Positions 1 to 11,214 are shown, counted from the first letter of the stretch. The stretch is 64,000 bases of DNA from Parapristionchus giblindavisi (GCA_943737045.1 CALSFV010000232.1:682001-746000), one strand, 5' to 3'. The notes: a model not told the origin generated them from the sequence alone. Numbers and translations: made by a program.

Positions 1-600
1 AAGCCAAGTCGCGATCCCAATCGAGTTTGAATCGTATGCTATCATTTGTAGAAAATTCCATTCAACTTATATCTTCCTGAAAATACATGGCAGAAAATAC
101 ATAACATGGCTTCTGCTTTACAAAAATAATCATCGCAAATTTTATAGAACAGAATCTAAAAACTACGAAAAACCAATAAGAAAAAATAAGTGAACAAAAA
201 TATGTGTAAAACTGCGAACACATCTGGGCATGGGCATTCACACCCGATCTTAATTTAACTCTCCGCCCTGACAAAGCTTTCTCGTAGACAAAGAAAGCGA
301 GAGAACGTTGCCAGAGCGGAGAGTTTCAATTTTCTACGGATGCGCCTTTAACCATCTATTAGCTTTTCCTTTTCATCAAAAAACTACACATGCTCAACAG
401 TGCCAAATATAATGTTATGTACGTTTATATGACATGTAGTAAGGTGTTACACGCTCTACTGAGCGTACGCTACATGCCCTAATAAATTACGTACGTTCAA
501 CGGCCAGGGCAGAATTATAAAAAGTGCGAGTAGAAATTAGATTACGAGAATTAAATATAGCCTTCTCATTATTTCTGTTTTTGTCTGCAGCATAAACATC
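1..600. repeat. Diverged segmental duplicate, copy 1 (partner 11215-12060)
   Basis: Long stretches match 11215-12060 in the same order and orientation: the opening block AAGTCGCGATCCCAATCGAG, the AATAAGAAAA-type tract near 175, the CTATTAGCTT block near 355, the ACATGCCCTAAT block near 470, and the AAAAAGTGCGAGTAGAA block near 518. Spacing differs because each copy has its own indels; the hairpin at 252-331 is absent from the partner. No coding signal is seen. Confidence 0.75.
252..331. mobile_element. Hairpin MITE, CTCTCCGCTCTGGC family
   Basis: An imperfect palindrome: AACTCTCCGCCCTGACAAAG on the left pairs with GTTGCCAGAGCGGAGAGTTT on the right, around a CTCGTAGACAAAGAAAGCGAG core. This core recurs more than a dozen times in the window. 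This copy lacks the outer CACACCCC ends of fuller copies. Confidence 0.75.
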
Positions 601-609
601 CTTTGAAGA

Positions 610-840
610 ATGCGCATAATGACTTTTTTCTTGTTTTTGCGTAGGTCAGAAACATGACGATCTCTTTTAAAAATCAGATCAGAAGGTCAGACCGGGGAGG
701 TGTGTGCAAGTGGAGAGGCAATCTAAAGTTAGGCGAGTCAGTGAAAGCGAGATATTCCGAGTGTACGCTTTTACACCCGTCGTCTCGGTATGATCTGTCA
801 TATTCGTATGCAAATACATTTTGTGTATACAATATATAGT
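610..840 (+). repeat. Dispersed repeat, GCGTATAAAA family, partial copy
   Basis: Shares the ordered blocks TTCTTGTTTT, TCAGAAAC, CGATCTCTTTT, GAAGGTCAGACSGG and a 3' ATGCAAATACATTTTGTGTATACAATA with copies at 3176-3345, 22408-22660, 34195-34445 and 48177-48410. Fuller copies start GCGTATAAAA and end TTTTATACGC-like, so they look like short-TIR non-autonomous elements. The remainder to 1090 holds a fragment of the CTCTCCGC hairpin (1003-1022) and nothing else I can name. Confidence 0.6.
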
Positions 841-1092
841 ACACGACAAAATTAAGTCATATTTTATATTCCCAATAATATCTCAACCAAAGATTGAGTA
901 AAGTTGGTATGGCTCATACATCATGCACATGCACTGTTGTGTGGACCACCTGTAGTAGGCCATGGTGAAATATCTTTATTTAAATGCAACCTTCGAGCTA
1001 ATTTTACTCTCCGCTCTGGCAATCGGCTATGCAAAGCCCACGAAGTCTTGCGCGAGATCAATGCTTGGCCAATGATATTTTTTATCTTTTAT

Positions 1093-1213
1093 TTAAAGGG
1101 AGCGTAACCTCTCTCAATGGTCTCTTCGACACGCAATGCTTTCTCGTTGTTAGAGAACAGAGAAATAGTGCGCACATTGTAGAGACAATTGAGAGAGGTT
1201 ACGCTCCCTTTAA
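1093..1213. mobile_element. TTAA-flanked palindromic MITE, GGGAGCGTAACC type
   Basis: Left end TTAAAGGGAGCGTAACCTCT is the exact reverse complement of the right end AGAGGTTACGCTCCCTTTAA. The interior holds CTCTCGTTGTTAGAGAACAG and AATAGTGCGCAC. Both ends are TTAA, compatible with a piggyBac-type TTAA target duplication (inference). Related copies are at 5614-5755 and 22914-23018. Confidence 0.85.
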
Positions 1214-2589
1214 CGACAGCAACTAATTACACAGAGGCACCAGTGAAGGTCGGAGGATTTCTGACAAATGACCGATACATTTACCAGTAAACGGTTTGTC
1301 ACGCTTCACAGATGCCTAACAGGAATCAGTCAGTCAGACAATGTATTCGTGCAGACTAAAATGAATAGAATCTTTAATGTTTGTTGTCACAGTGATCAAT
1401 GATATGATATTATGAAATAATCATATGACGTACTGTCAATATCAATAATTATCTCGCGCTAACGCGTAATGAATAATTTAACGTTTGAGAGAAGAAGAGT
1501 CCTTTTTCCAACCTTGAGACATTTAAAGATCTTTATCGGCTGGTTTAATTTAATTTAATTTAATTTATCATACATCAATAAGATGCGACAACATTTGAAA
1601 TAACAGATGAAAAGAGCTTGTGGGATAGATAGAAATTATCGGGTGGGGAATTCGAAAGTCAAATTACAGTAAAGATTTCATCAGTCTATATAAATGAATT
1701 TGTAATATACTATACTCAATTTTTAATATAATATACTCGATAAAATAAATTGTTATACAATAATATAGGGACCAGAGAAATTGGAACTTATTGATAAGGG
1801 ATTGTTTGCCTACGATAGAGCGTAGTAAAATCTTTTAAGGGGGTGGGGTTCAAGGATTAAGCCTTATCAATTCTTGTCGGTTTCAGAGTCCTCATGGACA
1901 CGGTGGATTGCAGCAAATCGATTTTGCCGTTTTTATTTCGATAAAACCGCCTCCATATAAGCTGAAAAGGAAAATATTCGAATCTTTCATTTAGCCAAAT
2001 AATTTTGCAGCATTTTCATATCCAAAGTTTTTTACATCTTATATGTGTACGTACTTATGTTGCTGGGGAAAATATCTTAGAAAAATACCTTCAAGGACGG
2101 ATTTTTGAACAGAAATACGGCAGAAAGTTGGAAGGGCTCGAGGCAATAAATTGTCTACAATGGCAATATTGTATTCTATACATACAAATGAGTGTGACCA
2201 AAATTTCACTTCGTGTAATCGTCAAATATGAAATAGTCGAAAGAGTGTATAAAATCAGCAGTTTTTCCTGTTTCGATTCCTTTCGCAACTGACTTTTGAA
2301 CAGATCAAAAATAATAATATACATTATTAGAAAGATAGAAAGAAGATCTTAGATAAATTGATAAACAGTGGAAAAATCTTAAATAAATTAATACGAATTA
2401 GACTCACTCCTACTCCAAATCGAATCATAAACAGCACGATCGGTGGTAGTAATGACAAATCCAATAGCAGAAAAGTGAGGAGTAGGGACAACGGTATATA
2501 ACAGAAGAAGATCATACCCGTCAGCTAAAATAAAACAGAATAAAGGATATAAACAATTCCTCGATTAGCCAGCCGATTTACTGCTATGT
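1214..2589. other. Intergenic, no gene supported
   Basis: AT-rich sequence with TTTAATTTAATT repeats near 1546-1566 and short open frames only. None has splice-bounded coding character or a recognisable domain. Confidence 0.5.
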
Positions 2590-2935
2590 TTAAAGATGGA
2601 GGCCCTAGAATGTCTATGCAAATACGTAACACATTATTTGTGCAATAGATAAGTGATATACAAGAAATTAGCGTGGCCAGTCATCTATCCCATGGTGTAG
2701 TGGTAAATGTGCTGCCTAGTTAGCGCAACGTCGCGGGATTGAAACCTATTGCCGAACTTTCTTATTTAAAAAATTTTGCGCCTTTGTCTGTACATCAAGC
2801 ATGATTCATTCATGATTCTAGCGATCAATTAGCTGAATTAGCACAAAATAATCTATGTACTCTATGCAGAATAACTTTTGCTATATTTCTGTCTTCACGG
2901 TTTGTTCACGAAAATATTCGCCGTACACCACCTAT
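2590..2935 (+). mobile_element. TTAA-type element with tRNA-like core, degraded copy
   Basis: Begins TTAAAGATGGAGGCCC and ends near CACCACCTATAAAG, matching the ends of the copies at 3998-4345 and 62331-62680. The core has a good Pol III A box TGGTGTAGTGG (2693-2703) and a degraded B box GGATTGAAACC (2736-2746). A shared tail follows with TGATTCATTCATGATTCTAG and CGAAAATATTCG. The right TTAA has decayed to ATAA. Confidence 0.7.
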
Positions 2936-2984
2936 AAAGGCATATGGCAACTAATTTGAAACACTCGGCTTATCAGTATATTCG

Positions 2985-3110
2985 GGTGTATTTTGATAGG
3001 CATCGTTACATTTGTTTTGTGTGCCTACGCCGTAACCTCCGCCGTAACGACGGAGACGTTGCAGCGTAGTCACGTAATGCAAATGTTACGATGTATTCCG
3101 TCAACTAGAA
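2985..3110. repeat. GCCTACGCCGTAAC repeat, partial copy
   Basis: The blocks TGTGCCTACGCCGTAACC, GTAACGACGGAGACG and AATGTTACG also occur at 29477-29800, where they form the ends of an inverted-repeat element. This copy appears to be a fragment. Confidence 0.55.
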
Positions 3111-3175
3111 CAAATAAAGATTAGCACTTACTTGATTCGCCAGCAGATATGTTGCTGTGTTTAAAAGATTTTCTA

Positions 3176-3345
3176 TTTAGCGTATAAAAATTACTTGATT
3201 TATTTTTACGAGAGCTCTACAATGACTTTTCCCTGTTTTGCTTAGTTCAGAGACTGTACAACGATCTCTTTTGAATATAAGCGCGGCGACTTTTACAAGG
3301 GTTAGGTGTGAAGAAGTGGAGAGGTAATCGAGAGATAGTTTGTAA
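3176..3345 (+). repeat. Dispersed repeat, GCGTATAAAA family
   Basis: Begins TTAGCGTATAAAAATTACTT and continues through TTCAGAGACTG, ACGATCTCTTTTGAATATAA, GCGCGGCGA and GGGTTAGGTG, matching 22408-22660 and 34195-34445. The 3' end is not clear. Bases 3346-3990 beyond it show no gene. Confidence 0.65.
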
Positions 3346-3997
3346 TTTTCTTATAAGAAAAAATGCAAAAATGTACATTTTATATGGGGAATAGACACAT
3401 CATATTAGCTAAGCGTCCCATTTTACTCAGGAAGATTTCGCTAACAAACATCGCCAGATCGACAAAATGTAAACCAACATACCTGAGAAAAGAACAGGGC
3501 AACTACCCGGTCTTGCGCTTGTTTCGTTCTCACGCTTTGTGTAACGCGATTTCTCTGAAGAAAAAAATCCAAAATTAAAAATTTTAGACTGTTTATTCGA
3601 TAGACAGTAACGATGCTCTTTCTCCCTGCGAGACCGTGTTGTTTGATATTCAATCGTTGAGGGAATAAAAGAAAAGCTGACAAACTCTCATAATTTTACA
3701 TAGTCTCTCGCTTCTTCTTCCTGTTATTCTCTTCAAGTTTGAAAAAAATAAATAAACAAAGCAACTATTATATAATTACAGTGTGCATTGCCATCGTAAA
3801 AGTTGTATGGATATTGAGGATGACGGTTGCTGGGAATATCAATATTGTAACGAGGCAGAGATACGTTAAAGCTTAAAGATCATTCGATTATATCAGCTCA
3901 TGTTATGTACTCCGGGATGAAAATCTTAAAAGGGAACCAACACAACACCATTGGAAACGGAAACGGTACCGAAAGCGACCCATAAGGGTGACTAGGG

Positions 3998-4345
3998 TTA
4001 AAGGTGGACTTCCGCGAATATTTTCGTGAACAAACTGTGAAGACAGAAAGTATGCAAAAGTTATTCTACATACCGTACACTATTTATTTTATGCTAATTC
4101 ATCGTATTCATCGCTAGAATCATGAATGAATTACGCTTGCAATCGCAGGCAAAGGCGCGCTTTTTGAAAATTGGAAATTTCGGCAATAGGATTCGAACCC
4201 GAGACCATGCGCTATATAATCAGAAATGTTACCACTGCGCTAAGGAACTGATGAGAGACTACTCTATCTTCTTGCATATCACTTGACACTTGCATAAGCG
4301 AGATGTAAGCGATTTGCATCAACATTCGCGGGTGTCCACCTTTAA
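3998..4345 (-). mobile_element. TTAA-flanked element with intact tRNA-like core
   Basis: Ends are TTAAAGGTGGAC (left) and GTCCACCTTTAA (right), a short inverted repeat inside TTAA. On the minus strand the core carries an A box TAGCGCAGTGG (4232-4242) and a B box GGTTCGAATCC (4189-4199); both fit the Pol III consensus exactly. Spacing fits a tRNA-like gene. I see no complete cloverleaf, so this is called a tRNA-derived element and not a tRNA gene. Confidence 0.8.
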
Positions 4346-5199
4346 GGGGGAGGTAGCCAAAATGGGTTTCAAAAGTATAGTTACCAATCAACATTTTCAA
4401 TCGATGTTTTAGTCCTGTCAGTTATTTTTGTTTAGGCGGAAATAAAGTACAAGAATAAGAAACTTTTTTCAACCGTATTCAGAAAAGTAAAATTATCCGA
4501 AAGTACAAGAAAGCTCCTTAGAACATGGATAGATTTTAATTTTTTTGCGAGAGAATTGAAAAATAATTACCGGTGCGGAAATATTGCGTATGACCTGGAG
4601 TACCAAACACGATGGTTGTCCCACTACGGTTCGCTAACCAGGAAACGTCAGGGTGCTGCGAAAGTCATTCCAATAAAATGAGCTTATGCATAATATATTA
4701 TCATGCATATTATCATATGGTCATGTAGGGACAGAAATTTAAGCACTACAGTCTGAAAATTAGCTTCTAATAAAGGTATACTCTTTATTTAAAAAAAGCC
4801 TAAATTTCTGTCCATGCGTGATGCTTGGTGCAATCTTGTTGATGCCTTGTATCGAAAAATTTAATCGAGACATTAACGAGAAAAATTGCAAAAAGTATTA
4901 GTTTAACCGTGCTTACAAAAATTAAAAAGAGAAACATTTTAAAATTGTCTTTCTCTTTCCATATTTTTGCTTAAAGGCACGACTAGAGCATTGATTTTCA
5001 AATTAGATCGATCTGCCATTTTAACAAAAGATTTCTCACCTCCATTAATTCCGACGCATTATCACATTCTTTTCCGAAATATCCGAATGCAAACGCGCCT
5101 ACCAGTAGTAGTACACTCTCGAAAATGACAATGAACGCTTGAAATCTGAAATTTTCATCCTTATATGCGAAAAGTACAAGAAAATATCCCTAAAGGTAT
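4346..5199. other. Intergenic with one small hairpin
   Basis: No gene. AGGGACAGAAATTTAAGC near 4726 pairs with CCTAAATTTCTGTCC near 4800, an approximately 80-base stem-loop that resembles a small MITE. Confidence 0.5.
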
Positions 5200-5408
5200 T
5201 GTCCGTATAAAATGTACTTGCATAATTACATTGCTACTGCTGCTAAACAGAGGAAGAACTATCGATTAACTACCCACTCTTTCCTCCTTTCCTTCCTCGC
5301 TCTCTCTGATCTACCTACTCTCTCACCGGCGCTCTCTCTCTAAACATAGAAATTCATTGTGGCAGTGGTTGGCTACTCTGGTACCAAATAATCAAGTGTA
5401 TTTTATAC
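5200..5408 (+). mobile_element. GTCCGTATAAAATGTACTTG MITE, copy 1
   Basis: Left end ATTGTCCGTATAAAATGTAC and right end GTGTATTTTATACGGCCAAT form terminal inverted repeats. The interior is pyrimidine-rich (CTCTCTCTGATCTACCTACTC). A second copy lies at 5990-6206 in the same orientation. Confidence 0.8.
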
Positions 5409-5516
5409 GGCCAATATTTATTCCCTTGTATTATCTCCAAGGAGAAATGAGTTAACCTGTTATGGAATAATTGCAGGGAACAACTTTCGAGTATTATTCC
5501 TTGTTTTTAAAGGCAC

Positions 5517-5617
5517 ACCCCAAGCTAGTTTGAAACTCTCCACTCTGGTCACACTCTCTAGCTTTCTTTGGCTGTTGCCAGAGTGGAGAGACAATTTAGC
5601 TTGGGGTGTCTCTTTAA
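5517..5617. mobile_element. Full-length CACACCCC/CTCTCCGC hairpin MITE
   Basis: Starts TTAAAGGCACACCCCAAGCT, ends AGCTTGGGGTGTCTCTTTAA. Inner arms ACTCTCCACTCTGG and CCAGAGTGGAGAG flank TCTCTAGCTTTCTTTGGCT. TTAA is present at both ends. The right TTAA (5614-5617) is also the left TTAA of the next element. Confidence 0.85.
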
Positions 5618-5755
5618 AGAGGCTGACGTAAAGCAATGAAGAGGTCCTTTGTCATCGGTCTCTTCATTGCTTTACGCTCTCTCGCTGTTAAAGAACAGAT
5701 AAATAGTGTGCGCAATGAAGATTGACATTGAGAGAGGCCACTCTCGTCGCTTTAA
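5614..5755. mobile_element. TTAA-flanked MITE related to 1093-1213
   Basis: Contains AAGCAATGAAGAGG and GGTCTCTTCATTGCTTTACG as an internal inverted repeat, then CTCTCTCGCTGTTAAAGAACAG, AATAGTGTGCGCA and GAGAGAGGCCACTC, ending TTTAAA. It shares its first TTAA with the preceding element. Confidence 0.75.
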
Positions 5756-5989
5756 AGGTTTTTTGTGATTGTAATACAAATTGTCACCTGTCCGAGAATT
5801 TCACATTCGAATTGACCATTGTCATAATTCTTTGGTGTATTCGTATTTGAAGAAATTGAAATGGAGGAACGACCGAGATGAGAAATAGTCCAAGAAGTCC
5901 CTTCAATTAATTTATTGTGTTCAAAATCAATCATTTATCTATTGTTATTCACCACCGTGTTTTCTTGTAAAATGCATAAAATTATTATT

Positions 5990-6206
5990 ATTGTCCGTAT
6001 AAAATGTACTTGCATAATTGCATTGCTACTGCTGCGAAACAGGGGAAGAACTATCGATTAACTCCCCACTCTTTCCTCATTTCCTTCCTCGCTCTCTCTC
6101 TGATCAACCTACTCTCTCACCGGTGCTCTCTCCCTAAACACAGAAATTCATTGTGGGTTGGCTACTCTAGTACCAAATAAACAAGTGTATTTTATACGGT
6201 CAATAT
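5990..6206 (+). mobile_element. GTCCGTATAAAATGTACTTG MITE, copy 2
   Basis: Near-identical to 5200-5408 with the same ends; differs by small indels in the pyrimidine-rich interior. The two same-orientation copies are about 580 bases apart. Confidence 0.8.
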
Positions 6207-6306
6207 ATGAATATTATTTATTAAAATGTGCATTAATAAATGTGAGTGCATCTCGGAAAACAGAAACTCTCGAACAGTTCTGCACAAGTACGTTTCAAAT
6301 ACTGAC

Positions 6307-6502
6307 AAGGGAATAGTGTCAGCTTGCACATTTCAAACTGGATGAAATTTTGCATAGTTATAGCTGAACGTATGCATATAAGATAAGAACAAATGTGAAG
6401 TCCAAAAATCCTGGCGTACGTGCGGTATACTACGTTCAGCTATGCCTATGCACAATTTCATCCAGTTTGATAAAATGCAAGCTGAGACTATTATTCCCTT
6501 GA
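6307..6502. mobile_element. Hairpin MITE, GGAATAGTGTCAGCTTGC ends
   Basis: GGAATAGTGTCAGCTTGCAC through AGCTGAACGTA pairs with TACGTTCAGCTATG through GCAAGCTGAGACTATTATTCC. Arms are about 70 bases around a short spacer. Non-coding. Bases 6503-6990 beyond it show nothing recognisable. Confidence 0.75.
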
Positions 6503-6990
6503 GAGCTTGTGCAATAGACGATTATAAACTTTTTTGCTGTTTTTAATCTATTATTTTCATATCAAAGCGTACACTGGATACGTATTATAAGAGAATTTCG
6601 CGAATTATTAGAAAAGGATGAAACTGATCACCAGTAAGACCCGCTTATCTAGACCGAGTCTGCAAAGTGGTCCTTCACAGTATATAATCGGATGGGGAAC
6701 AAGGTAGTGTAGGCGAAATAAAAAGGAATACGATAACTCCAATAACGAGTTGAAGATCTGAAATGGATTTCGATTTGTAATAGAATCTCATGAATTTTAT
6801 GGGAGAACGATAGCTGTTTTTTTCTCAAAGTGAACGAATTTTTTGCCGAAATAAATGGCTAGAGGAAAGCGTAGGCAAAACACTGTGTACTTTAGTTCTT
6901 ATATTCGTAATGCAATACTGTGACTTAGTTATTACAGTTCTTTCGCTTCTTTTTTATTTATTTTATCATTAGTGATCTCAATGATTTCTT

Positions 6991-9215
6991 TTAAGAGACC
7001 GGCTCGGTAAGACTCGAGCATGGTCCGGACATTCGCCAAGACTTTCGATCTGGGGCTCAATACTTTCATCATAGACACATACCGGGGGGAGACCGATGAA
7101 AGTTATAGTGAAAATGCCCTTAGGCTCAAACCCGGCTCACATATGTCACATAAAGTAAAAAATTGAAAAATTCATAACTTTTCAATCGTGATAGCTAGGA
7201 CTTTTACTTCGTTTTAATGGTGAATAACATGCCATGCACTCTTATAAAGACAGCTGAGCAATAATATCATATCGTTCTGAATATGTTTTTTCGTGTTTGA
7301 TTTTCATATTTTTCTTCTTCTATCCTCGTTGAATAGATTCTGCAAGTAATGACATAGTGCACATTGTAGCCCTGACGATTGTGTACATGGTGGTCACATT
7401 CCCTTGGCCAGCCAACATTTCGCAGGCATCGAGAATTGCAACCAAATGTGAGAAATCTGAAAATTGCAAAAATCGAAAATTAAATTTCTTGCAATTCGCA
7501 GGAGTAAGAGTTAGCTTCATAATGTCATTTTACTCGTAGTGATGCGCATACGCAGAAAAAATATACAAATAGACTCAGGCTACATTTTAAAAAAATTTCA
7601 AAAATAATTATTTTATTTATATTTTTTCAACCCCCACATTGAGTCAACCGTCAAGGCAAGTTGATTCATATGGTGGATGGTAGCTGATGCATGTACGTTT
7701 GCGAAAACAACTGCCACGTAAAGAATCGTCGTTTCGCAGATCTCGAATTTATTTATTTTAATTATCAAACTTGAAAATTTATATGTTTATTTCATATAAA
7801 TCGGTTGGAAGGTGGCGTATGACAACCAATGTTGTACCATTGTTATCAGTAGTAGTGCACGGTATTCGCGTACCGTAATCGTCAGGAATCGCGAACTGAT
7901 TTTTTTTCAGTCGACTCATGATTCTCAACCATGACCCCGGGTTCATGGTTGAGAATGACTGATGTCGAAAAATTCATGACGATCCCAGACCAAATACTAT
8001 GTGGCATTATATCAATAGTGAGCCAACTTATATTTTTCTGGATACAGTAACCCGAAGTTCCGTAATCGTAAAGCACACACGTGAATTTTCCGAGAATTTC
8101 ACCATGTTATTATAGGGTACGGTAGTTAGATTACGGAACTTCGGGTTACTGTATCCAGAAAAAAATAAGTTGGCTCACTATTGATATAATGCCACATAGT
8201 ATTTGGTCTGGGATCATCATGAATTTTTCGACCTCAGCCATTCTCAACCATGAACCCCGGGTCATGGTTGAGAATCATGGGTCGACTGAAAAAAAATCAG
8301 TTCGCGATTCCTGACGATTACGGTAGGCGAATACCGTGCACTCCTACTGATAACAATGGTACAACATTGGTTGTCATACGCCACCTTCCAACCGATTTAT
8401 ATGAAATAAACATATAAATTTTCAAGTTTTATAATTAAAATAAATAATTTCGAGAGCTGCGAAACGACGATTCTTTACGTGGCAGTTGTTTTCGCAAACG
8501 TACATGCATCAGCTACCATCCACCATATGAATCAACTTGCCTTGACGGTTGACTCAATGTGGGGGTTGAAAAAATATAAATAAAATAGTTATTTTTGAAA
8601 TTTTTAAAAAATGTAGCCTGAGTCTATTTGTATATTTTTTTCTGTGTATGCGCATCACTACGAGTAAAATGACATTATGAAGCTAACTCTTACTCCTGCG
8701 AATTGCAAGAAATTTAATTTTCGATTTTTGCAATTTTCAGATTTCTCACATTTGGTTGCAATTCTCGATGCCTGCGAAATGTTGGCTGGCCAAGGGAATG
8801 TGACCACCCTGTAGACAATCGTCAGGGCTACAATGTGCACTATGTCATTACTTGCACAATCTATTCAACGAGGATAGAAGAAGAAAAATATGAAAATCAA
8901 ACACGAAAAAACATATTCAGAACGATATGATATTATTGCTCAGCTGTCTTTATAAGAGTGCATGACATGTTATTCACCATTAAAAAGAAATAAAAGTCCT
9001 AGCTATCACGATTGAAAAGTTATGAATTTTTCAATTTTTTACTTTATGTGACATATGTGAGCCGGGTTTGAGCCTAAGGGCATTTTCACTATAACTTTCG
9101 TCGGTCTCCCCCCGGTATGTGTCTATGATGAAAGTATTGAGCCCCAGATCGAAAGTCTTGGCGAATGTCCGGCAGGGGGTCAAAATGCTCGAGTCTTACC
9201 GAGCCGGTCTCTTAA
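6991..9215. mobile_element. 2.2-kb near-perfect palindrome with TTAA ends (foldback element)
   Basis: TTAAGAGACCGGCTCGGTAA at the left is exactly mirrored by TTACCGAGCCGGTCTCTTAA at the right. The match continues with few differences through both arms (about 6991-8060 and 8136-9215; centre near 8100). The same 60-residue open frame appears on opposite strands at 7357-7539 and 8658-8840, which confirms the symmetry but is not evidence of a gene. The ends coincide with TTAA. Arm-internal blocks (CCATGAACCCCGGGT, the AAAAAATCAGTT region) recur at 33630-34170. Confidence 0.9.
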
Positions 9216-9444
9216 CTCTCTCATTAAATTGAAAGATGCAATAAACATTTACTATTATTAAGTGAAAATCGAAAGCCTTACCTGATGACAAAGATATCCC
9301 AGACGAATATCTGCGCTATACGAACTCTTCGATTTAGTCAGAATATAAATGGTGAGAGGGTGCACTGTGGCTAGGGAAAAGAATGGAAGATACTTTTGAA
9401 AACTGTAAAATATTTTGGATCATGAAATTTCTGGGGAAAATATA

Positions 9445-11028
9445 TTAGGTTGGCGGGAAAGTCTTTGTCTATTTTTGAAAACTTTATTTTTTCGAAGGAA
9501 CAATAACAAGACATCAATTATACGTGCCATCATTATTGACAACTTATGTACAATGTTCCAACATTTCATGGAACTCGTCCCTGTAGAACCCAGCTGGGCG
9601 CAAAGCAAAGTATTGCTTGAGTGCAGCCTCGACACTTTCACGGGAAATGAAGGCCCTATCTCGAAGGGCACGGGCTAGGTCTGCGAAAGGCTTGTAATTC
9701 GACAGGCCCAAGCCTGGAGAATACGGTGGTTGAGGGAGAACCATCCATCAATATCCAGCCAGTTCCCGCTTGACTTTAATGGAGACATGGTAACAGGCGT
9801 TATCATGATGATAATACACTTTCTTGTCCTTCTGGCTTGAATGATCGACTGCATTCTTCAGATTTCATAGTTGTGTGACGTACTTGGCATCAGTATGTAT
9901 CATGCCCTCGGGGAACAGCTACCAGTTGATCACACCATGCACTCCCCAACGCACTGACAGCATGATTTTCTTGGTGTGCGGCTTCGGTTGGTCTCTCCTT
10001 CTTCAACCCACTGGGCTCCCCTGTGGTTGTTTTCGTAGAGGACCCACCTTACATCCCCCGCTATGATCCGGTCCAGCCATCGATCCCCAGGGTGGAGAGT
10101 GAGGAGTTTTATGGAATCATCGAATCGACGATCAAGTTTGGCTAGGGCCATTTCAAGGGGTATCAATCGAAAGACATTTTTTCCTATACCAATGGATTCC
10201 GTGCCTTCTTCGAAGGTGAACTTCAAGTGTAGGGCCACTTTCACGGGCACATTGGAATGGGTCACTTTTCACAACTTTCTTCAACGTATCCAAATCCAAC
10301 TCACAGGGGCTCCCAGATCGATCCTGTTCATTGAACGAAAAGCCGTCTTATTTGAAGCAATAAAACCAATTCTCTATTGTGTTGTAGTGTGGGCATGTGT
10401 GTCATAAACATACTTCAGGATGGTCTCCGAATCGTTCATCTTGGTGTCGGATAGGAAGTGGGACATTCTTCTGCCTTTTTCTCTGCGGTGCGGTCGGTTG
10501 GATTCTTCTCTCTCCACTCTCGACTACACTCGCCAATTCCATCAAGAAAAAAAGGATAAACAGTTGAATCCCCTCCTAGAAGACTTTGGAAAGTCAGGAG
10601 CAGTATCTCCATCTTGTCAAGCAGGCCAATTGGACGAACAACGCAATGTTTTCGTGGGTTATTTGAATGTTTTTATCAAGATTCTTTTTGGACGTTTTCT
10701 TGAATGGAGAAGAATTCTCTCAGAGACCGAAGGATAGAACTTGTGGATGTGAAGATTCCCCCTGCTTTGACCCCCTCTACATATTACATGTAGACAGGAT
10801 AAATTATTATTAGGAAGTGGGAAAGTATAAGTTGACGGATGCGGATAGTGCTAGTTACGTACATTGTTACTCTACTAGAGACTGGCTGAAGGAAAGGGAA
10901 CGGGGTGTTGCATACTTTAAAGGCCCTTCACTGCTTGTTATTCACTAGGAATGAGGTAACGCCAAAATGCATCTGCCACGAGCAGTGAAAATAGAAAACC
11001 ATGGAAAAAGACTTTCCCGCCAACCTAA
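9445..11028 (-). mobile_element. Mariner-family transposon, decayed
   Basis: Terminal inverted repeats begin TTAGGTTGGCGGGAAAGTCT at 9445 and end with its reverse complement at 11028. Both sides have a TA dinucleotide (9443-9444 and 11029-11030), the expected target duplication. Length 1584 bases, slightly longer than a typical 1.3-kb mariner. It encloses a broken transposase on the minus strand. Confidence 0.93.
9547..10435 (-). pseudogene. Mariner transposase pseudogene
   Basis: Reading the minus strand from about 10435 towards 9547, transposase pieces appear in order but in shifting frames and with stops. An N-terminal piece resembles the mariner WF-x-RF and RSG-x-P linker region (ENWFYCFK, RSGSPCELD). 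The first catalytic Asp lies in AGDVRWVLY near 10050. The second lies in HHDNA near 9810, followed by PPYSPGLGLSNY. In active mariners that last motif supplies the third Asp (SDY); here it is Asn. A stop interrupts just before it. With frameshifts, stops and the lost third Asp, it cannot encode an active enzyme. Confidence 0.9.
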
Positions 11029-11214
11029 TATTTGAATAAAAATTTATTCTCCACATTATATAGAGTCAAATTTTGTGTTGTATACGATAAAAGGGACAAA
11101 ATATATTTCTATTATTTTTCTCTTTTGTTTTGTGTATGGTATCAGGTATACATGTTTCTAGTTCGAGACAGTAAATAAAATCAATAAAGTATATCTAACG
11201 TCATGAAAATGTCT

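Noticed and set aside
4189..4242. Functional tRNA gene
   Set aside because: A and B boxes are perfect but no acceptor stem closes, and the module recurs inside a TTAA-flanked repeat with shared tail.
7357..8840. Two copies of a 60-residue protein on opposite strands
   Set aside because: They are mirror images inside a palindromic non-coding element; no start, splice or domain support.
9420..10737. Plus-strand open frames across the mariner
   Set aside because: They are antisense to the transposase remnant and have no motifs of their own.
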